Shown here in pieces: positions 1 through 7,350 of a DNA stretch of 9,403 nt; positions within the stretch are counted from its first letter, which is position 1, and each line of letters opens with the position of its first letter. The position numbers and the translations under genes were made by a program. This DNA is from Methanothrix sp. (lineage in GTDB: Archaea > Halobacteriota > Methanosarcinia > Methanotrichales > Methanotrichaceae): the NCBI GenBank assembly GCA_023229165.1, contig JALNZQ010000092.1:1-9403 (forward strand), given 5' to 3'. The notes beneath the pieces are model-generated. The model was not told the DNA's origin. It did no database searches and saw only the letters and a list, made by a program, of their open reading frames with translations.

Positions 1-129
1 TGTCCTCAGCATCCGGTGACTGCTACCGCCAATGAATGAGCGGAATTTGCCCCTTTTTCGCGGCAAAAGACTCTGAGGGCAAAACGCAACACATCTTTTT
101 CCCAAGGCCGGCTATGGCTACTGGGCACC
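1..129. other. Intergenic sequence upstream of the regulator operon
   Basis: No coding region can be supported here; all three forward frames close within about 40 bases of the window start. A 6-bp inverted repeat (TTTGCC at 46-51, GGCAAA at 62-67) encloses a short T-run, and a second T-run lies at 96-100. Such T-rich stretches could end transcription of a gene left of the window, but no coding end is visible to confirm that. Confidence 0.4.
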
Positions 130-144
130 GCAAAGCTTATTTAA
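130..144 (+). promoter_or_regulatory. Archaeal BRE/TATA promoter of the regulator-cdc48-lonB-tldD operon
   Basis: The sequence GCAAAGCTTATTTAA fits the archaeal pattern of a purine-rich BRE with an AAA core followed by an A/T-rich TATA box. It lies in a G+C-richer context and is the only good promoter element ahead of the operon. Archaeal initiation usually occurs about 22-27 bases downstream of the box, which places the start near 163-168. The first in-frame GTG at 149 would then be untranscribed, so translation from 185-188 is favoured, with a leader of only about 20 bases. Confidence 0.6.
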
Positions 145-151
145 CCTAGTG

Positions 152-177
152 TTACTAACTTTAAGTTCAATAAGTAA
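152..177. promoter_or_regulatory. Candidate operator palindrome over the transcription start
   Basis: TTACT (152-156) is mirrored by AGTAA (173-177), and inside it AACTT (157-161) is mirrored by AAGTT (163-167) around one central T. The 26-base element covers the start site predicted from the TATA box. Pyrococcus Phr is known to repress by binding a roughly 29-bp site overlapping the start of its own and target promoters. The element is therefore a reasonable autoregulatory operator for the Phr-like protein encoded just downstream. Function is inferred; A/T-rich DNA yields short palindromes by chance. Confidence 0.4.
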
Positions 178-187
178 TAATCGAGTG

Positions 188-829
188 ATGATATTGGATC
201 CAGTTGAACTTCTAGATATCCTGGGGAACGAAAATAGGAGGCGCATACTTCAACTCCTCTCTTTTCGCCCCTTCTATTTTAACGAGATGGCCAAGCGACT
301 GGATGTCGGGCCAAAGGCGGTCATAGATCACCTGGTGATGCTGGAGAGAGCCGGCCTTGTGGAATGCTATCAGGACCAGGGAAGAAGAAAGTATTTCCGC
401 ATAGTCCGAAAGACAGTCCTGGAGGTGGCGGTCTCGCCTCATTCTTACGGCGTTAGGGCCTTTCTCTCCGAGGACGTACCAATTGAGGACGCACCAACGG
501 TAGAAGATAACGGATTGGTCCAGGACATGAAGATCTTACGCGACGAACTCTCAACCCTGGAGGAAAAGAGGCTTGAACTGCGTGCTCTCTTGGACCGGAT
601 CGAATCTCGCGAGATGGAGATCAAACATTTAGCTTGCAGCACGGCCAGAAGCTATGCGCAAAACCAGCTGGAGGCGGAGATTCTGACGGCCCTCCTCTCT
701 GGCGATGCTGATGCAACGCATCTGGCCATGAGGCTGGAAGTTCCAGAGATTGTGGTAATAGATCGGCTGAAGAGACTGGAAGAGCGCGGTGCTGTGCGTT
801 TGTCAGATCAGGAATGGTGCATTATATAA
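188..829 (+). CDS. Phr-like winged-helix (ArsR-type) transcriptional regulator, first gene of the operon
   Basis: Predicted cytoplasmic DNA-binding regulator of 213 residues. Residues 5-75 form an ArsR-type winged helix. The block LLDILGNENRRRILQLL, followed by a GPKAVIDHL recognition helix (about 41-49) and a RRKYFRI wing, closely resembles, from memory, the N-terminal half of Pyrococcus Phr, the heat-shock repressor of an AAA+ ATPase and Hsp20. A charged helical stretch (about 108-150) probably makes a dimerising coiled coil. Residues 160-210 look like a second helix-turn-helix (ILTALLSGDADATHLAMRLE, then a RLKRLEERGAV helix). An in-frame GTG at 149 lies upstream of the predicted transcript start, so ATG 188 (or GTG 185) is chosen; no Shine-Dalgarno is visible, which suits a short leader. 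The stop overlaps the cdc48 start. The role as stress regulator of this operon is inferred from family and context. Confidence 0.85.
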   Translation: MILDPVELLDILGNENRRRILQLLSFRPFYFNEMAKRLDVGPKAVIDHLVMLERAGLVECYQDQGRRKYFRIVRKTVLEVAVSPHSYGVRAFLSEDVPIEDAPTVEDNGLVQDMKILRDELSTLEEKRLELRALLDRIESREMEIKHLACSTARSYAQNQLEAEILTALLSGDADATHLAMRLEVPEIVVIDRLKRLEERGAVRLSDQEWCII

Positions 830-3042
830 TGGCGAGGGAAGGGACGAGCATAGAGCCGGTATCGGATGTGCCGGAAAAATTTGTCTCTCTGCAGCTTCGG
901 GTGGCTGAAGCCTATCACAAAGACGCAGGAAAGGGCGTGGCCAGGATTGGAGCCGATGCATTGGCCTCCCTCTCCCTGGAAAATGGCGGTGTGGTGGAGA
1001 TCAAAGGAAAAGATAAGGTCTATGCCATCGCCTGGCCCGGAAACCCTGATGATCCTCATGATCTCATCAGAATTGACGGGAATACCCGCGCTAACCTGGG
1101 TTCGGGGATAGACAGTAAGGTCGCTGTAACTCGGGCCGAAGCCAGACCGGCCCGAAAGATCGTTGTTGCTCCTACGCGCCAGATCCGGCTCATGGGTGGG
1201 CCGCAGTACTTGCTTCGCATGCTGCAAGGAAGGGCGATTGTCAAGGGCGAAATGCTGCGCGTGGAGATGATCAATAGCAGCCTCAACCTGGCCGTGGTCA
1301 GCACGCTCCCGGCCGGCGCGGTACTCGTAACTTCCGAGACCATCATCAGCATCACCAGAGAGACTTTGGAGGAGCTGGCTCTGCAAGTGCGGGATATCTC
1401 CTACGAGGATATCGGAGGCCTTTCCCACGAGATCAGAGAGATCAGGGAGATGATTGAAGTTCCACTGCGCCATCCGGAGCTTTTCTCTCGCCTGGGCATC
1501 AATCCACCTCGCGGGGTACTGTTGCACGGACCGCCCGGCACGGGAAAGACGCTCATCGCCCGGGCTGTGGCCAGCGAGACCGACGCCAACTTCATATCCA
1601 TCTCAGGACCTGAGATCGTCTCCAAGTTCTATGGAGAAAGCGAGCAACGGCTGCGCCAGATCTTCGAGGAGGCCGCAAAATCCGCCCCATCCATCATCTT
1701 CATCGATGAGATCGACTCCATCGCCCCCAAACGCGAGGAGGTGTCAGGAGACCTGGAGAGGCGTGTGGTGGCTCAACTCCTGGCCCTTATGGACGGCCTC
1801 TCCTCTCGAGGAGAGGTAATAGTAGTTGCAGCCACTAATCGGCCCAATGCCCTTGATCCTGCCATCCGTAGGGGCGGACGCTTCGATAGGGAGATTGAGA
1901 TCGGCATTCCCAGCAAAACCGGCCGGCTGGAGGTGCTGTATGTTCATACCAGAGGCATGCCTCTCGACGAGTCTCTGGACCTGTTAGAGGTTGCCGATGC
2001 CACGCATGGCTTCGTCGGGGCGGACCTTTATGCCCTCTGCAAAGAGGCGGCCATGCGAACACTGGAGAGAGCGCTTCCCGACCTGGATGTGAGCGAAGAC
2101 ATACCTGCCGAGATCGTGGAGAGCCTTCGAGTCACTAAAGAGGACTTCAAAGAGGCTTTAAAGAAGATTGAGCCCTCCGCCATGAGAGAGGTATTCGTGG
2201 AGGTGGCGGAGGTACATTGGGATGAGGTTGGCGGTCTGGAAGAAGTCAAGCAGTCGCTCATCGAGGCCGTGGAGTGGCCACTCAAGTATCCGGAAGCTTT
2301 CTCGGCCGTAGGCGTTCGCCCCCCGCGTGGCATCCTTCTTTACGGTTTGCCGGGAACGGGCAAGACCCTCCTGGTGAGAGCTTTAGCTACCGAGAGCAAT
2401 TTGAACTTCATCAGCGTCAAAGGTCCGGAACTGCTCAGCAAATGGGTGGGCGAATCGGAGCGCGCCGTAAGAGAGATCTTTCGCAAAGCCCGCCAGGCGG
2501 CTCCCGCTTTAGTATTCTTCGATGAGATCGATTCCATGGTTCCAAGCCGTGGCAGCGGATCGGAAACGAATATTACAGAGCGAGTGGTCAGCCAATTCCT
2601 AACCGAGCTGGATGGGCTGGTGCAGCTTAAGGATGTGGTAATAGTGGCGGCAACCAACCGACCGGACCTCCTGGACAGCTCAATGCTCCGTCCCGGCAGA
2701 TTTGATCGTTTGATTTATATTCCTATGCCGGACATGCAGGCACGAAAGAGAATACTGGAGATTAATCTCTCCCGCATGGCCGTCTCCGGTGACCACGCCC
2801 AGTGGCTGGCCGAGGTGACACAGGACTATTCCGGTGCAGATTTAGAGATGCTTTGCCGGGAAGCGGGGATGCTCGCCTTAAAAGAGCATATAAAGCCAGG
2901 CACGAAAAGGGAAGAATTGATCATTGATCGGATACTGGTAACACGAGAGCATTTCCAAAGAGCGAATGAGCTTATTAAGCCTCATCTGTCCAAAGGCATG
3001 CGAGAAGAATACCTTAAAATGATTCATGATTTCAAAGGGTAA
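829..3042 (+). CDS. Cdc48/VAT-type AAA+ ATPase (protein unfoldase)
   Basis: Homohexameric cytoplasmic unfoldase with two AAA+ rings, 737 residues, close to the length of VAT (about 745). The N domain (about 20-190) is the substrate-binding double-psi barrel region. D1 has Walker A GPPGTGKT (234-241), pore loop KFYG (266-269), Walker B DE at 293-294 and Arg fingers R348 and R351 in RRGGRFDR. D2 has GLPGTGKT (506-513), pore loop KWVG (538-541), DE at 565-566, and R621 and R624. The D2 Walker A carries Leu where Pro is usual. The C-terminus ends in DFKG, so no HbYX proteasome-docking tail is seen. ATG 829 overlaps the regulator stop as TAATG and has GGTG nine bases upstream; in-frame ATG 814 is an alternative adding five residues. 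It probably feeds unfolded substrates to proteases, perhaps LonB next door. Confidence 0.96.
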   Translation: MAREGTSIEPVSDVPEKFVSLQLRVAEAYHKDAGKGVARIGADALASLSLENGGVVEIKGKDKVYAIAWPGNPDDPHDLIRIDGNTRANLGSGIDSKVAVTRAEARPARKIVVAPTRQIRLMGGPQYLLRMLQGRAIVKGEMLRVEMINSSLNLAVVSTLPAGAVLVTSETIISITRETLEELALQVRDISYEDIGGLSHEIREIREMIEVPLRHPELFSRLGINPPRGVLLHGPPGTGKTLIARAVASETDANFISISGPEIVSKFYGESEQRLRQIFEEAAKSAPSIIFIDEIDSIAPKREEVSGDLERRVVAQLLALMDGLSSRGEVIVVAATNRPNALDPAIRRGGRFDREIEIGIPSKTGRLEVLYVHTRGMPLDESLDLLEVADATHGFVGADLYALCKEAAMRTLERALPDLDVSEDIPAEIVESLRVTKEDFKEALKKIEPSAMREVFVEVAEVHWDEVGGLEEVKQSLIEAVEWPLKYPEAFSAVGVRPPRGILLYGLPGTGKTLLVRALATESNLNFISVKGPELLSKWVGESERAVREIFRKARQAAPALVFFDEIDSMVPSRGSGSETNITERVVSQFLTELDGLVQLKDVVIVAATNRPDLLDSSMLRPGRFDRLIYIPMPDMQARKRILEINLSRMAVSGDHAQWLAEVTQDYSGADLEMLCREAGMLALKEHIKPGTKREELIIDRILVTREHFQRANELIKPHLSKGMREEYLKMIHDFKG

Positions 3043-3043
3043 T

Positions 3044-5011
3044 ATGGATACAAAGCACCAGATATATAGTCAAGAAGGATTGAAAGACGATATGAGGGCC
3101 GAAAAATTGACTTCCGAAGACGAGTCGAAAGAGCTGCTTGGAGATATTGAGTTCAATGATACCAGCAGCATAACCGTGCCTGAGAGCCTCATAGATCATG
3201 TGATCGGCCAGGATGAAGCCGTGGAAGTGATCAAAAAGGCGGCACGCCAGAGACGCCATGTCATGCTCATCGGATCGCCGGGAACAGGAAAATCCATGCT
3301 CGGCAAGGCCATGAGCGAGCTGCTTCCCGTGGAAGAGCTACAGGATGTTCTGGTCTATGCCAATCCTGAGGATAACAACACTCCGCGCGTTCGCGTCGTG
3401 CCTGCCGGCAGAGGCAAGCAGATAGTCGATGCCCAGAAGATGGAGGCCAGAAAGAAGGTCCAGACGCGCAATATGTTCTTAATGCTCATAGTAATGGCCT
3501 TGATAGTATATGCCTATTATACGGGACAGCTTCTCTTCGGGATCATTGCAGCAGCGCTCATATTCCTTTCACTGCGTTATATGTTGCCCAAAGAGGATGC
3601 CATGGTCCCCAAGCTCCTGGTGGACAACAACAGCAAGAAGAAGGCACCTTATGTGGATGCCACCGGGGCGCACGCCGGCGCCCTTTTGGGAGACGTCCGT
3701 CATGATCCCTTCCAATCCGGAGGCCTGGAGACACCATCCCACGAGCGGGTGGAATGCGGAGCTATTCACAAGGCCCACAAGGGGGTTCTCTTCATAGACG
3801 AGGTTAACACCCTGCGCCCTGAGTCACAGCAAAGCCTGCTTACTGCTCTGCAAGAAGGCGAGTATCCCATCACCGGCCAGAGCGAGAGAAGCTCAGGAGC
3901 ACTGGTCAGAACGGAGCCCGTCCCCTGCAACTTCATCATGATCCTGGCAGGAAATTTAGATGCCGTGCAGGGAATGCATCCCGCTCTGCGCTCCCGTATC
4001 AAGGGCTACGGATATGAAGTCTACATGAGAGACACCATGGACGACACCCTTGAGAACAGAAACAAGCTCATCAGATTTGTGGCCCAGGAGATTGTAAGAG
4101 ACGGCAAGATACCGCACTTTACCAGGGATGCCGTCTCGGAGATCATGCGGGAAGCCAAGAGGCGGTCGGGCAGGAAGGGCCATCTCACACTGATGCTGCG
4201 AGACCTGGGCGGCCTGATCAGGGTATCTGGAGATGTGGCTCGCGCTAATGGTGCAAACCTGACCGAAATGGATCATGTCATAGAGGCCAAGAAGATGGCA
4301 AGGTCCGTGGAGCAGCAGCTTGCAGACCGCTACATGGAGCGACGCCGTGATTACAGCATGTTCCACTCCTTCGGGGACGAGGTGGGAAGAGTCAATGGTC
4401 TGGCCGTTATGGGCGACTCGGGAATAGTGCTGCCTATCATGGCCGAGATCACTCCGGCGCAGTCCAAGGACGAGGGCAAGATCATAGCCACAGGTAAATT
4501 GCAGGAGATTGCCAGAGAAGCGGTCACCAACGTCTCCGTGCTCATCAAGAAGTTCTTGGGTGAAGACATAACCAAGAAGGATGTGCACATTCAGTTCATC
4601 GGCACCTACGAGGGCGTAGAGGGCGACAGCGCATCTATCTCCATTGCCACAGCAGTCATATCCGCTCTGGAAGGCGTGCCCGTCAAGCAGTCGGTGGCCA
4701 TGACCGGTTCTCTGTCCGTGCGGGGAGATGTCATGCCCGTGGGAGGCGTGACGCAGAAGATCGAGGCTGCAGCGAAAGCAGGCATCAAGACGGTGCTCAT
4801 ACCCAAATCCAACATGGGCGATGTACTCATTGACGAAGCCACCAAGGGCATGATCGAGATCATTCCCGTCTCCAATATGAGCGAGGTATTCGAGTATGCC
4901 ATGGGCGGGCAGAGAAATCGGCTGATCGAGAAGCTGAAGAGGTTTGCCACCGAAAAGAAGATCGGCATCATCCTGCCTGAGACCATCTCCATCCCCAGCA
5001 GGAGCATCTGA
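3044..5011 (+). CDS. lonB: Archaeal LonB membrane-anchored ATP-dependent protease
   Basis: ATP-dependent serine protease of the archaeal LonB type, 655 residues, predicted at the inner face of the cytoplasmic membrane. An AAA+ module carries Walker A GSPGTGKS (77-84) and Walker B with DE at 252-253. The LonB hallmark, two hydrophobic helices inserted inside the AAA+ domain between Walker A and B, is present at about 144-160 and 163-179. The C-terminal protease domain has the Ser-Lys dyad: S529 in EGDSAS and K572 in GGVTQK, 43 residues apart. ATG 3044 is one base past the cdc48 stop and follows a weak AAAGGGT; ATG 3026 would overlap cdc48 and add six residues. It degrades unfolded and membrane-associated proteins. 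Co-transcription with Cdc48 under a Phr-like regulator suggests a joint stress-proteolysis unit, which is inference. Confidence 0.96.
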   Translation: MDTKHQIYSQEGLKDDMRAEKLTSEDESKELLGDIEFNDTSSITVPESLIDHVIGQDEAVEVIKKAARQRRHVMLIGSPGTGKSMLGKAMSELLPVEELQDVLVYANPEDNNTPRVRVVPAGRGKQIVDAQKMEARKKVQTRNMFLMLIVMALIVYAYYTGQLLFGIIAAALIFLSLRYMLPKEDAMVPKLLVDNNSKKKAPYVDATGAHAGALLGDVRHDPFQSGGLETPSHERVECGAIHKAHKGVLFIDEVNTLRPESQQSLLTALQEGEYPITGQSERSSGALVRTEPVPCNFIMILAGNLDAVQGMHPALRSRIKGYGYEVYMRDTMDDTLENRNKLIRFVAQEIVRDGKIPHFTRDAVSEIMREAKRRSGRKGHLTLMLRDLGGLIRVSGDVARANGANLTEMDHVIEAKKMARSVEQQLADRYMERRRDYSMFHSFGDEVGRVNGLAVMGDSGIVLPIMAEITPAQSKDEGKIIATGKLQEIAREAVTNVSVLIKKFLGEDITKKDVHIQFIGTYEGVEGDSASISIATAVISALEGVPVKQSVAMTGSLSVRGDVMPVGGVTQKIEAAAKAGIKTVLIPKSNMGDVLIDEATKGMIEIIPVSNMSEVFEYAMGGQRNRLIEKLKRFATEKKIGIILPETISIPSRSI

Positions 5012-5017
5012 AACGCA

Positions 5018-6337
5018 ATGGCGCCTGAGTTCTACGACATTCGCATCCTTCGTGGCAGTAGGACCAGGATTGTCCTGGACAACGGCAAGCTGGAAGAGAT
5101 AGCTGCAGCTCCATTCCAGGGGGCGGCGGTGCGAGCCCTTTTTGGAGGAGCCTGGGGTTTTGTGACCACGGATAACGTAGCCGATCTAGGGGAAGAGATC
5201 GATCTGGCCAAACGCATCGCCCGGAAGATCGACCGGCGCGAGGAGCTCACGCTGGCAGAGGCAATGCCGGGCAGAAGTGTTGTGGTTCCGGTTAAAAAAG
5301 ATCCCAAGAACCTTTCCCTGGAGGAGAAGGTGGCCCTGCTGCGAGAGATTGAAGACGCAGCTAAGGTAAAAGACGTCACCTCCACTCAGGCCGTATACTC
5401 TGAGGTGGATTTTACCACGCATTACAGCAGCTCGGAGGGTCTGGATCTGGAGTCGAAGACGACGCGCATGGGCTTTGTCATCAGCGCTGTGGCCCACAGA
5501 AACGGGCTCTACCAGACGGACGGAGAGGGCCGGTCGGGCGTGGGTGGCCTGGAGCTCTTTGACCGGGAAGACCCCATTGCCCTGGCTAGAGTTGTAGGAG
5601 AGACGGCGGTGGCCCTTCTGGACGCCGATGCGCCCAAGGGCGGAACCTATCCCGTGCTCCTCGATCAGGAGCTGGCCGGGGTCTTCGTTCATGAAGCGGT
5701 AGGCCATGCCACCGAGGGGGACATCATTTTAGAGGGCGACTCCTGTCTGGAAGGAAAGCTGGGCCAGAAGATCGGATCAGAACTGGTGACGGTCAAGGAC
5801 GATCCCAGTTTGATGAACAACGGCTACTACTCCTTTGATGATGAGGGAAGCCTTGCCCAGGAGACGGTTTTGGTGGATAAGGGTATCCTCAAGTCTTATC
5901 TCAATTCTCGCGAGACCGCAGCGCGACTTGGCGGTGTGCCGAGAAATGCACGCGCTGAGGGCCTGGACCGGCCGGTGGTGCGCATGAGCAACACCTACAT
6001 CGCCAACGGAGATTGGAAGCTGGAAGAGATCTTAAGCGAGCTTGGCGACGGAGTTTACCTGGCAGGAAGTAGAGGCGGTCAGGTGAGCACGGGCGAGGGC
6101 GTCTTCCAGTTCAATGCCAAGAGAGGCTACCTGGTGGAAAATGGCGAGAAGACCAAGCTTTTGCGGGACGTGTCCCTGTCCGGAAAGATTCTGGAGACTC
6201 TGCTGCATGTCAAGGCAGTGGGCAATGACCTCAAGTTCAACAGCGGGCGCTGCGGAAAGGCAGGACAGCTCGTGCCCGTGAGCGACGGATCGCCGCACCT
6301 TTTGGTCGCAAAGGCAACGGTGGGCGGAGCGGGATAG
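5018..6337 (+). CDS. tldD: TldD family zinc metallopeptidase
   Basis: Member of the TldD/PmbA (modulator of gyrase) peptidase family, 439 residues. TldD normally works with TldE (PmbA) as a heterodimer that cleaves unfolded peptides in the cytoplasm; only TldD carries the metal site. The site is intact here: HEAVGH at 225-230 supplies two His ligands and the catalytic Glu, and C412 in GRCGKAGQ matches the conserved C-terminal cysteine ligand. The family-typical segments SSSEGLDLES and PRNARAEG are also present. The ATG is six bases after the lonB stop, with a GGAG at 5001-5004 inside the end of lonB, so it is the last gene of the operon. No tldE partner follows; the next gene is on the opposite strand. 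Its likely task here is to finish peptides released by LonB, an inference from position. Confidence 0.95.
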   Translation: MAPEFYDIRILRGSRTRIVLDNGKLEEIAAAPFQGAAVRALFGGAWGFVTTDNVADLGEEIDLAKRIARKIDRREELTLAEAMPGRSVVVPVKKDPKNLSLEEKVALLREIEDAAKVKDVTSTQAVYSEVDFTTHYSSSEGLDLESKTTRMGFVISAVAHRNGLYQTDGEGRSGVGGLELFDREDPIALARVVGETAVALLDADAPKGGTYPVLLDQELAGVFVHEAVGHATEGDIILEGDSCLEGKLGQKIGSELVTVKDDPSLMNNGYYSFDDEGSLAQETVLVDKGILKSYLNSRETAARLGGVPRNARAEGLDRPVVRMSNTYIANGDWKLEEILSELGDGVYLAGSRGGQVSTGEGVFQFNAKRGYLVENGEKTKLLRDVSLSGKILETLLHVKAVGNDLKFNSGRCGKAGQLVPVSDGSPHLLVAKATVGGAG

Positions 6338-6366
6338 GTTTCCGGGATTTGGATTTTGATCTTCTC

Positions 6367-6380
6367 ATTTTTTATAAAAA
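6367..6380. terminator. Probable bidirectional T-rich terminator between convergent genes
   Basis: A run of six T (6368-6373) is followed almost at once by five A (6376-6380), giving a T-tract on each strand. Archaeal transcription commonly ends at T-tracts without a strong hairpin. The site lies 30 bases past the tldD stop and about 100 bases past the stop of the leftward gene ending at 6479, so it could serve both. The rest of 6338-6478 shows nothing recognisable. Confidence 0.45.
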
Positions 6381-6478
6381 GTGTTCTGCCTTCTTATACC
6401 CCGGCCTGGATGGTTGTATGATCCACTATGGATAACTTGGGGGCCAGGTACAGGCATACTTGGAATATGTTATTGTAT

Positions 6479-6868
6479 TTAATCATTTGTCTGCATAAAT
6501 AAGACAATATCGAGGTTAGTGGATAGAGTCTTGTATTTTGCGCCTTTTAGTGCAGCATCAATCATGCCTTCTTTATTCGCATCGCTTCCAGCAATAACCC
6601 TGGATACATCACATCTCTTGCATCTAAAATGATATCCATCTTTCTCGTGGATCTCTATGAAACCACCTTCACATTCTTGATGGTGCATCTTGAGGTCGAG
6701 AATAGTGAAATGCTCGTCTCGATCCTGTATTCCTACTGCTATCGTCATTCCAACTTTCGACTCTATGCATGTTGCATCAGCATCGCACACATTCTCTGTA
6801 TCTGCCTTGGCCTGGGCCGTTCTTTTCCCAAAATTAGGCTTTACCTTCTCTGTATTTTCATTTTTCAT
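6479..6868 (-). CDS. Small Cys/His-rich protein of unknown function, possible zinc binder
   Basis: I do not recognise this 129-residue protein. The N-terminus is lysine-rich and polar. Possible metal ligands are C28, C34, H62, H63, C66, C83 and C86. The arrangement HHQEC, then 16 residues, then CKRC resembles a zinc-ribbon-like pair of knuckles, with a predicted beta stretch (GGFIEIHEKDGYHFR) between them. No signal peptide or membrane segment is seen, so it is probably cytoplasmic. The start is well supported: AAGGAGAT at 6875-6882 lies six bases before the ATG, and a BRE/TATA-like element lies about 45 bases upstream. It is a monocistronic gene convergent with tldD, in a region more A/T-rich than the operon. 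It could be a nucleic-acid-binding or regulatory protein, but nothing shows which. Confidence 0.75.
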   Translation of the reverse strand: MKNENTEKVKPNFGKRTAQAKADTENVCDADATCIESKVGMTIAVGIQDRDEHFTILDLKMHHQECEGGFIEIHEKDGYHFRCKRCDVSRVIAGSDANKEGMIDAALKGAKYKTLSTNLDIVLFMQTND

Positions 6869-6910
6869 TTTGAAATCTCCTTGCAGCTTTTAACGATAAA
6901 AGTGACTCCT

Positions 6911-6927
6911 TTAATTTAAGTCTTTTT
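6911..6927 (-). promoter_or_regulatory. Archaeal promoter of the small Cys/His-rich gene
   Basis: Read on the minus strand, AAAAAGA (6927-6921) followed by CTTAAATTAA (6920-6911) fits a BRE plus TATA box. The predicted start near 6890 would leave a leader of about 22 bases that includes the strong AAGGAGAT ribosome binding site (6882-6875) before the ATG at 6868. The spacing agrees with expression from this element. Confidence 0.5.
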
Positions 6928-6996
6928 GATATCAAAATTTTAAATACAGATACGATATTAAATTAAATCCTTTTCAAAGAAAATGATTCTGGGCAA

Positions 6997-7068
6997 AAGA
7001 CCCTGCAAGGTGATCAAGAGAAAAGCATTGAGGCAAGCATGGACGATTACATCAGTAAACCCATACGA
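6997..7068 (+). pseudogene. Remnant of a response-regulator receiver (REC) domain
   Basis: The frame that passes through GAT at 7012 reads LQGDQEKSIEASMDDYISKPI and then Arg. This matches the end of REC domains as found in hybrid histidine kinases, where the usual pattern is QGDREKCLEAGMDDYISKP, ending in the conserved Lys-Pro of strand 5. Only this final quarter is present. The frame is closed upstream by TAA at 6964-6966, without the phosphoacceptor Asp or the earlier strands, and downstream it turns into unrelated sequence and stops at 7135-7137. It is therefore a truncated relic of a two-component signalling gene rather than a working protein. Confidence 0.6.
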
Positions 7069-7141
7069 GGAAGATCGGGCCGGGGTGATCTGTCCTTTCT
7101 GCCAATTCCTGCCGCCGGGGGAGCAGATCTTCCGTGAGATT

Positions 7142-7350
7142 CTACTTCAAGTCCTGCCACAGACCCAGTAGAGGCTCGTTTTCTGCCTGCGGGCCTTGTC
7201 CGGACCGCCAATCCTGAGGATCGAACTCATTGTTGGTGAAGTTGTCTAACCTGGCATGCCCGCTATCCACCAGAAGTCGGTTGAAATTGCAGGCCGCCGA
7301 GGCTGGCCGTAGAATCCGGTGAGGTAGGCCACACAGAAAAACTCACAGGG
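7142..7350 (-). other. Leftward orphan open frame without a start, possible gene fragment
   Basis: On the minus strand a frame opens after a stop near 7350 and ends at TAG 7142-7144. It contains segments such as RLDNFTNNEFDPQDWRSGQ and ENEPLLGLWQDLK, which have protein-like composition. No ATG, GTG or TTG with a Shine-Dalgarno is evident and I recognise no family. It may be the 3' end of a deleted gene, or chance. Confidence 0.2.

Noticed and set aside
46..67. TTTGCC/GGCAAA hairpin as a terminator or regulator site
   Set aside because: Only six base pairs with a ten-base loop, and no upstream gene is visible for it to terminate.
149..187. Longer N-terminus of the regulator from GTG 149
   Set aside because: It lies only five bases after the TATA box and upstream of the predicted transcript start; the added residues do not resemble the start of Phr-like proteins.
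808..1527. Long leftward open frame opposite the start of cdc48
   Set aside because: It is antisense to the well-supported cdc48 coding sequence, has no recognisable domain, and is explained by codon bias of the real gene.
2875..2900. TATA-like sequence (AGCATATAAAG) near the end of cdc48 as an internal lonB promoter
   Set aside because: It lies inside coding sequence about 150 bases before lonB, with a poor BRE; tight gene spacing already explains lonB expression.
3956..4588. Long leftward open frame opposite lonB
   Set aside because: Antisense to conserved LonB sequence including the region before the catalytic dyad; composition is typical of a mirror frame.
6983..7171. 62-codon forward frame as a small protein with CPFC motif
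   Set aside because: The same bases encode a recognisable receiver-domain fragment in another phase, and no Shine-Dalgarno precedes its start, so this frame is probably incidental.
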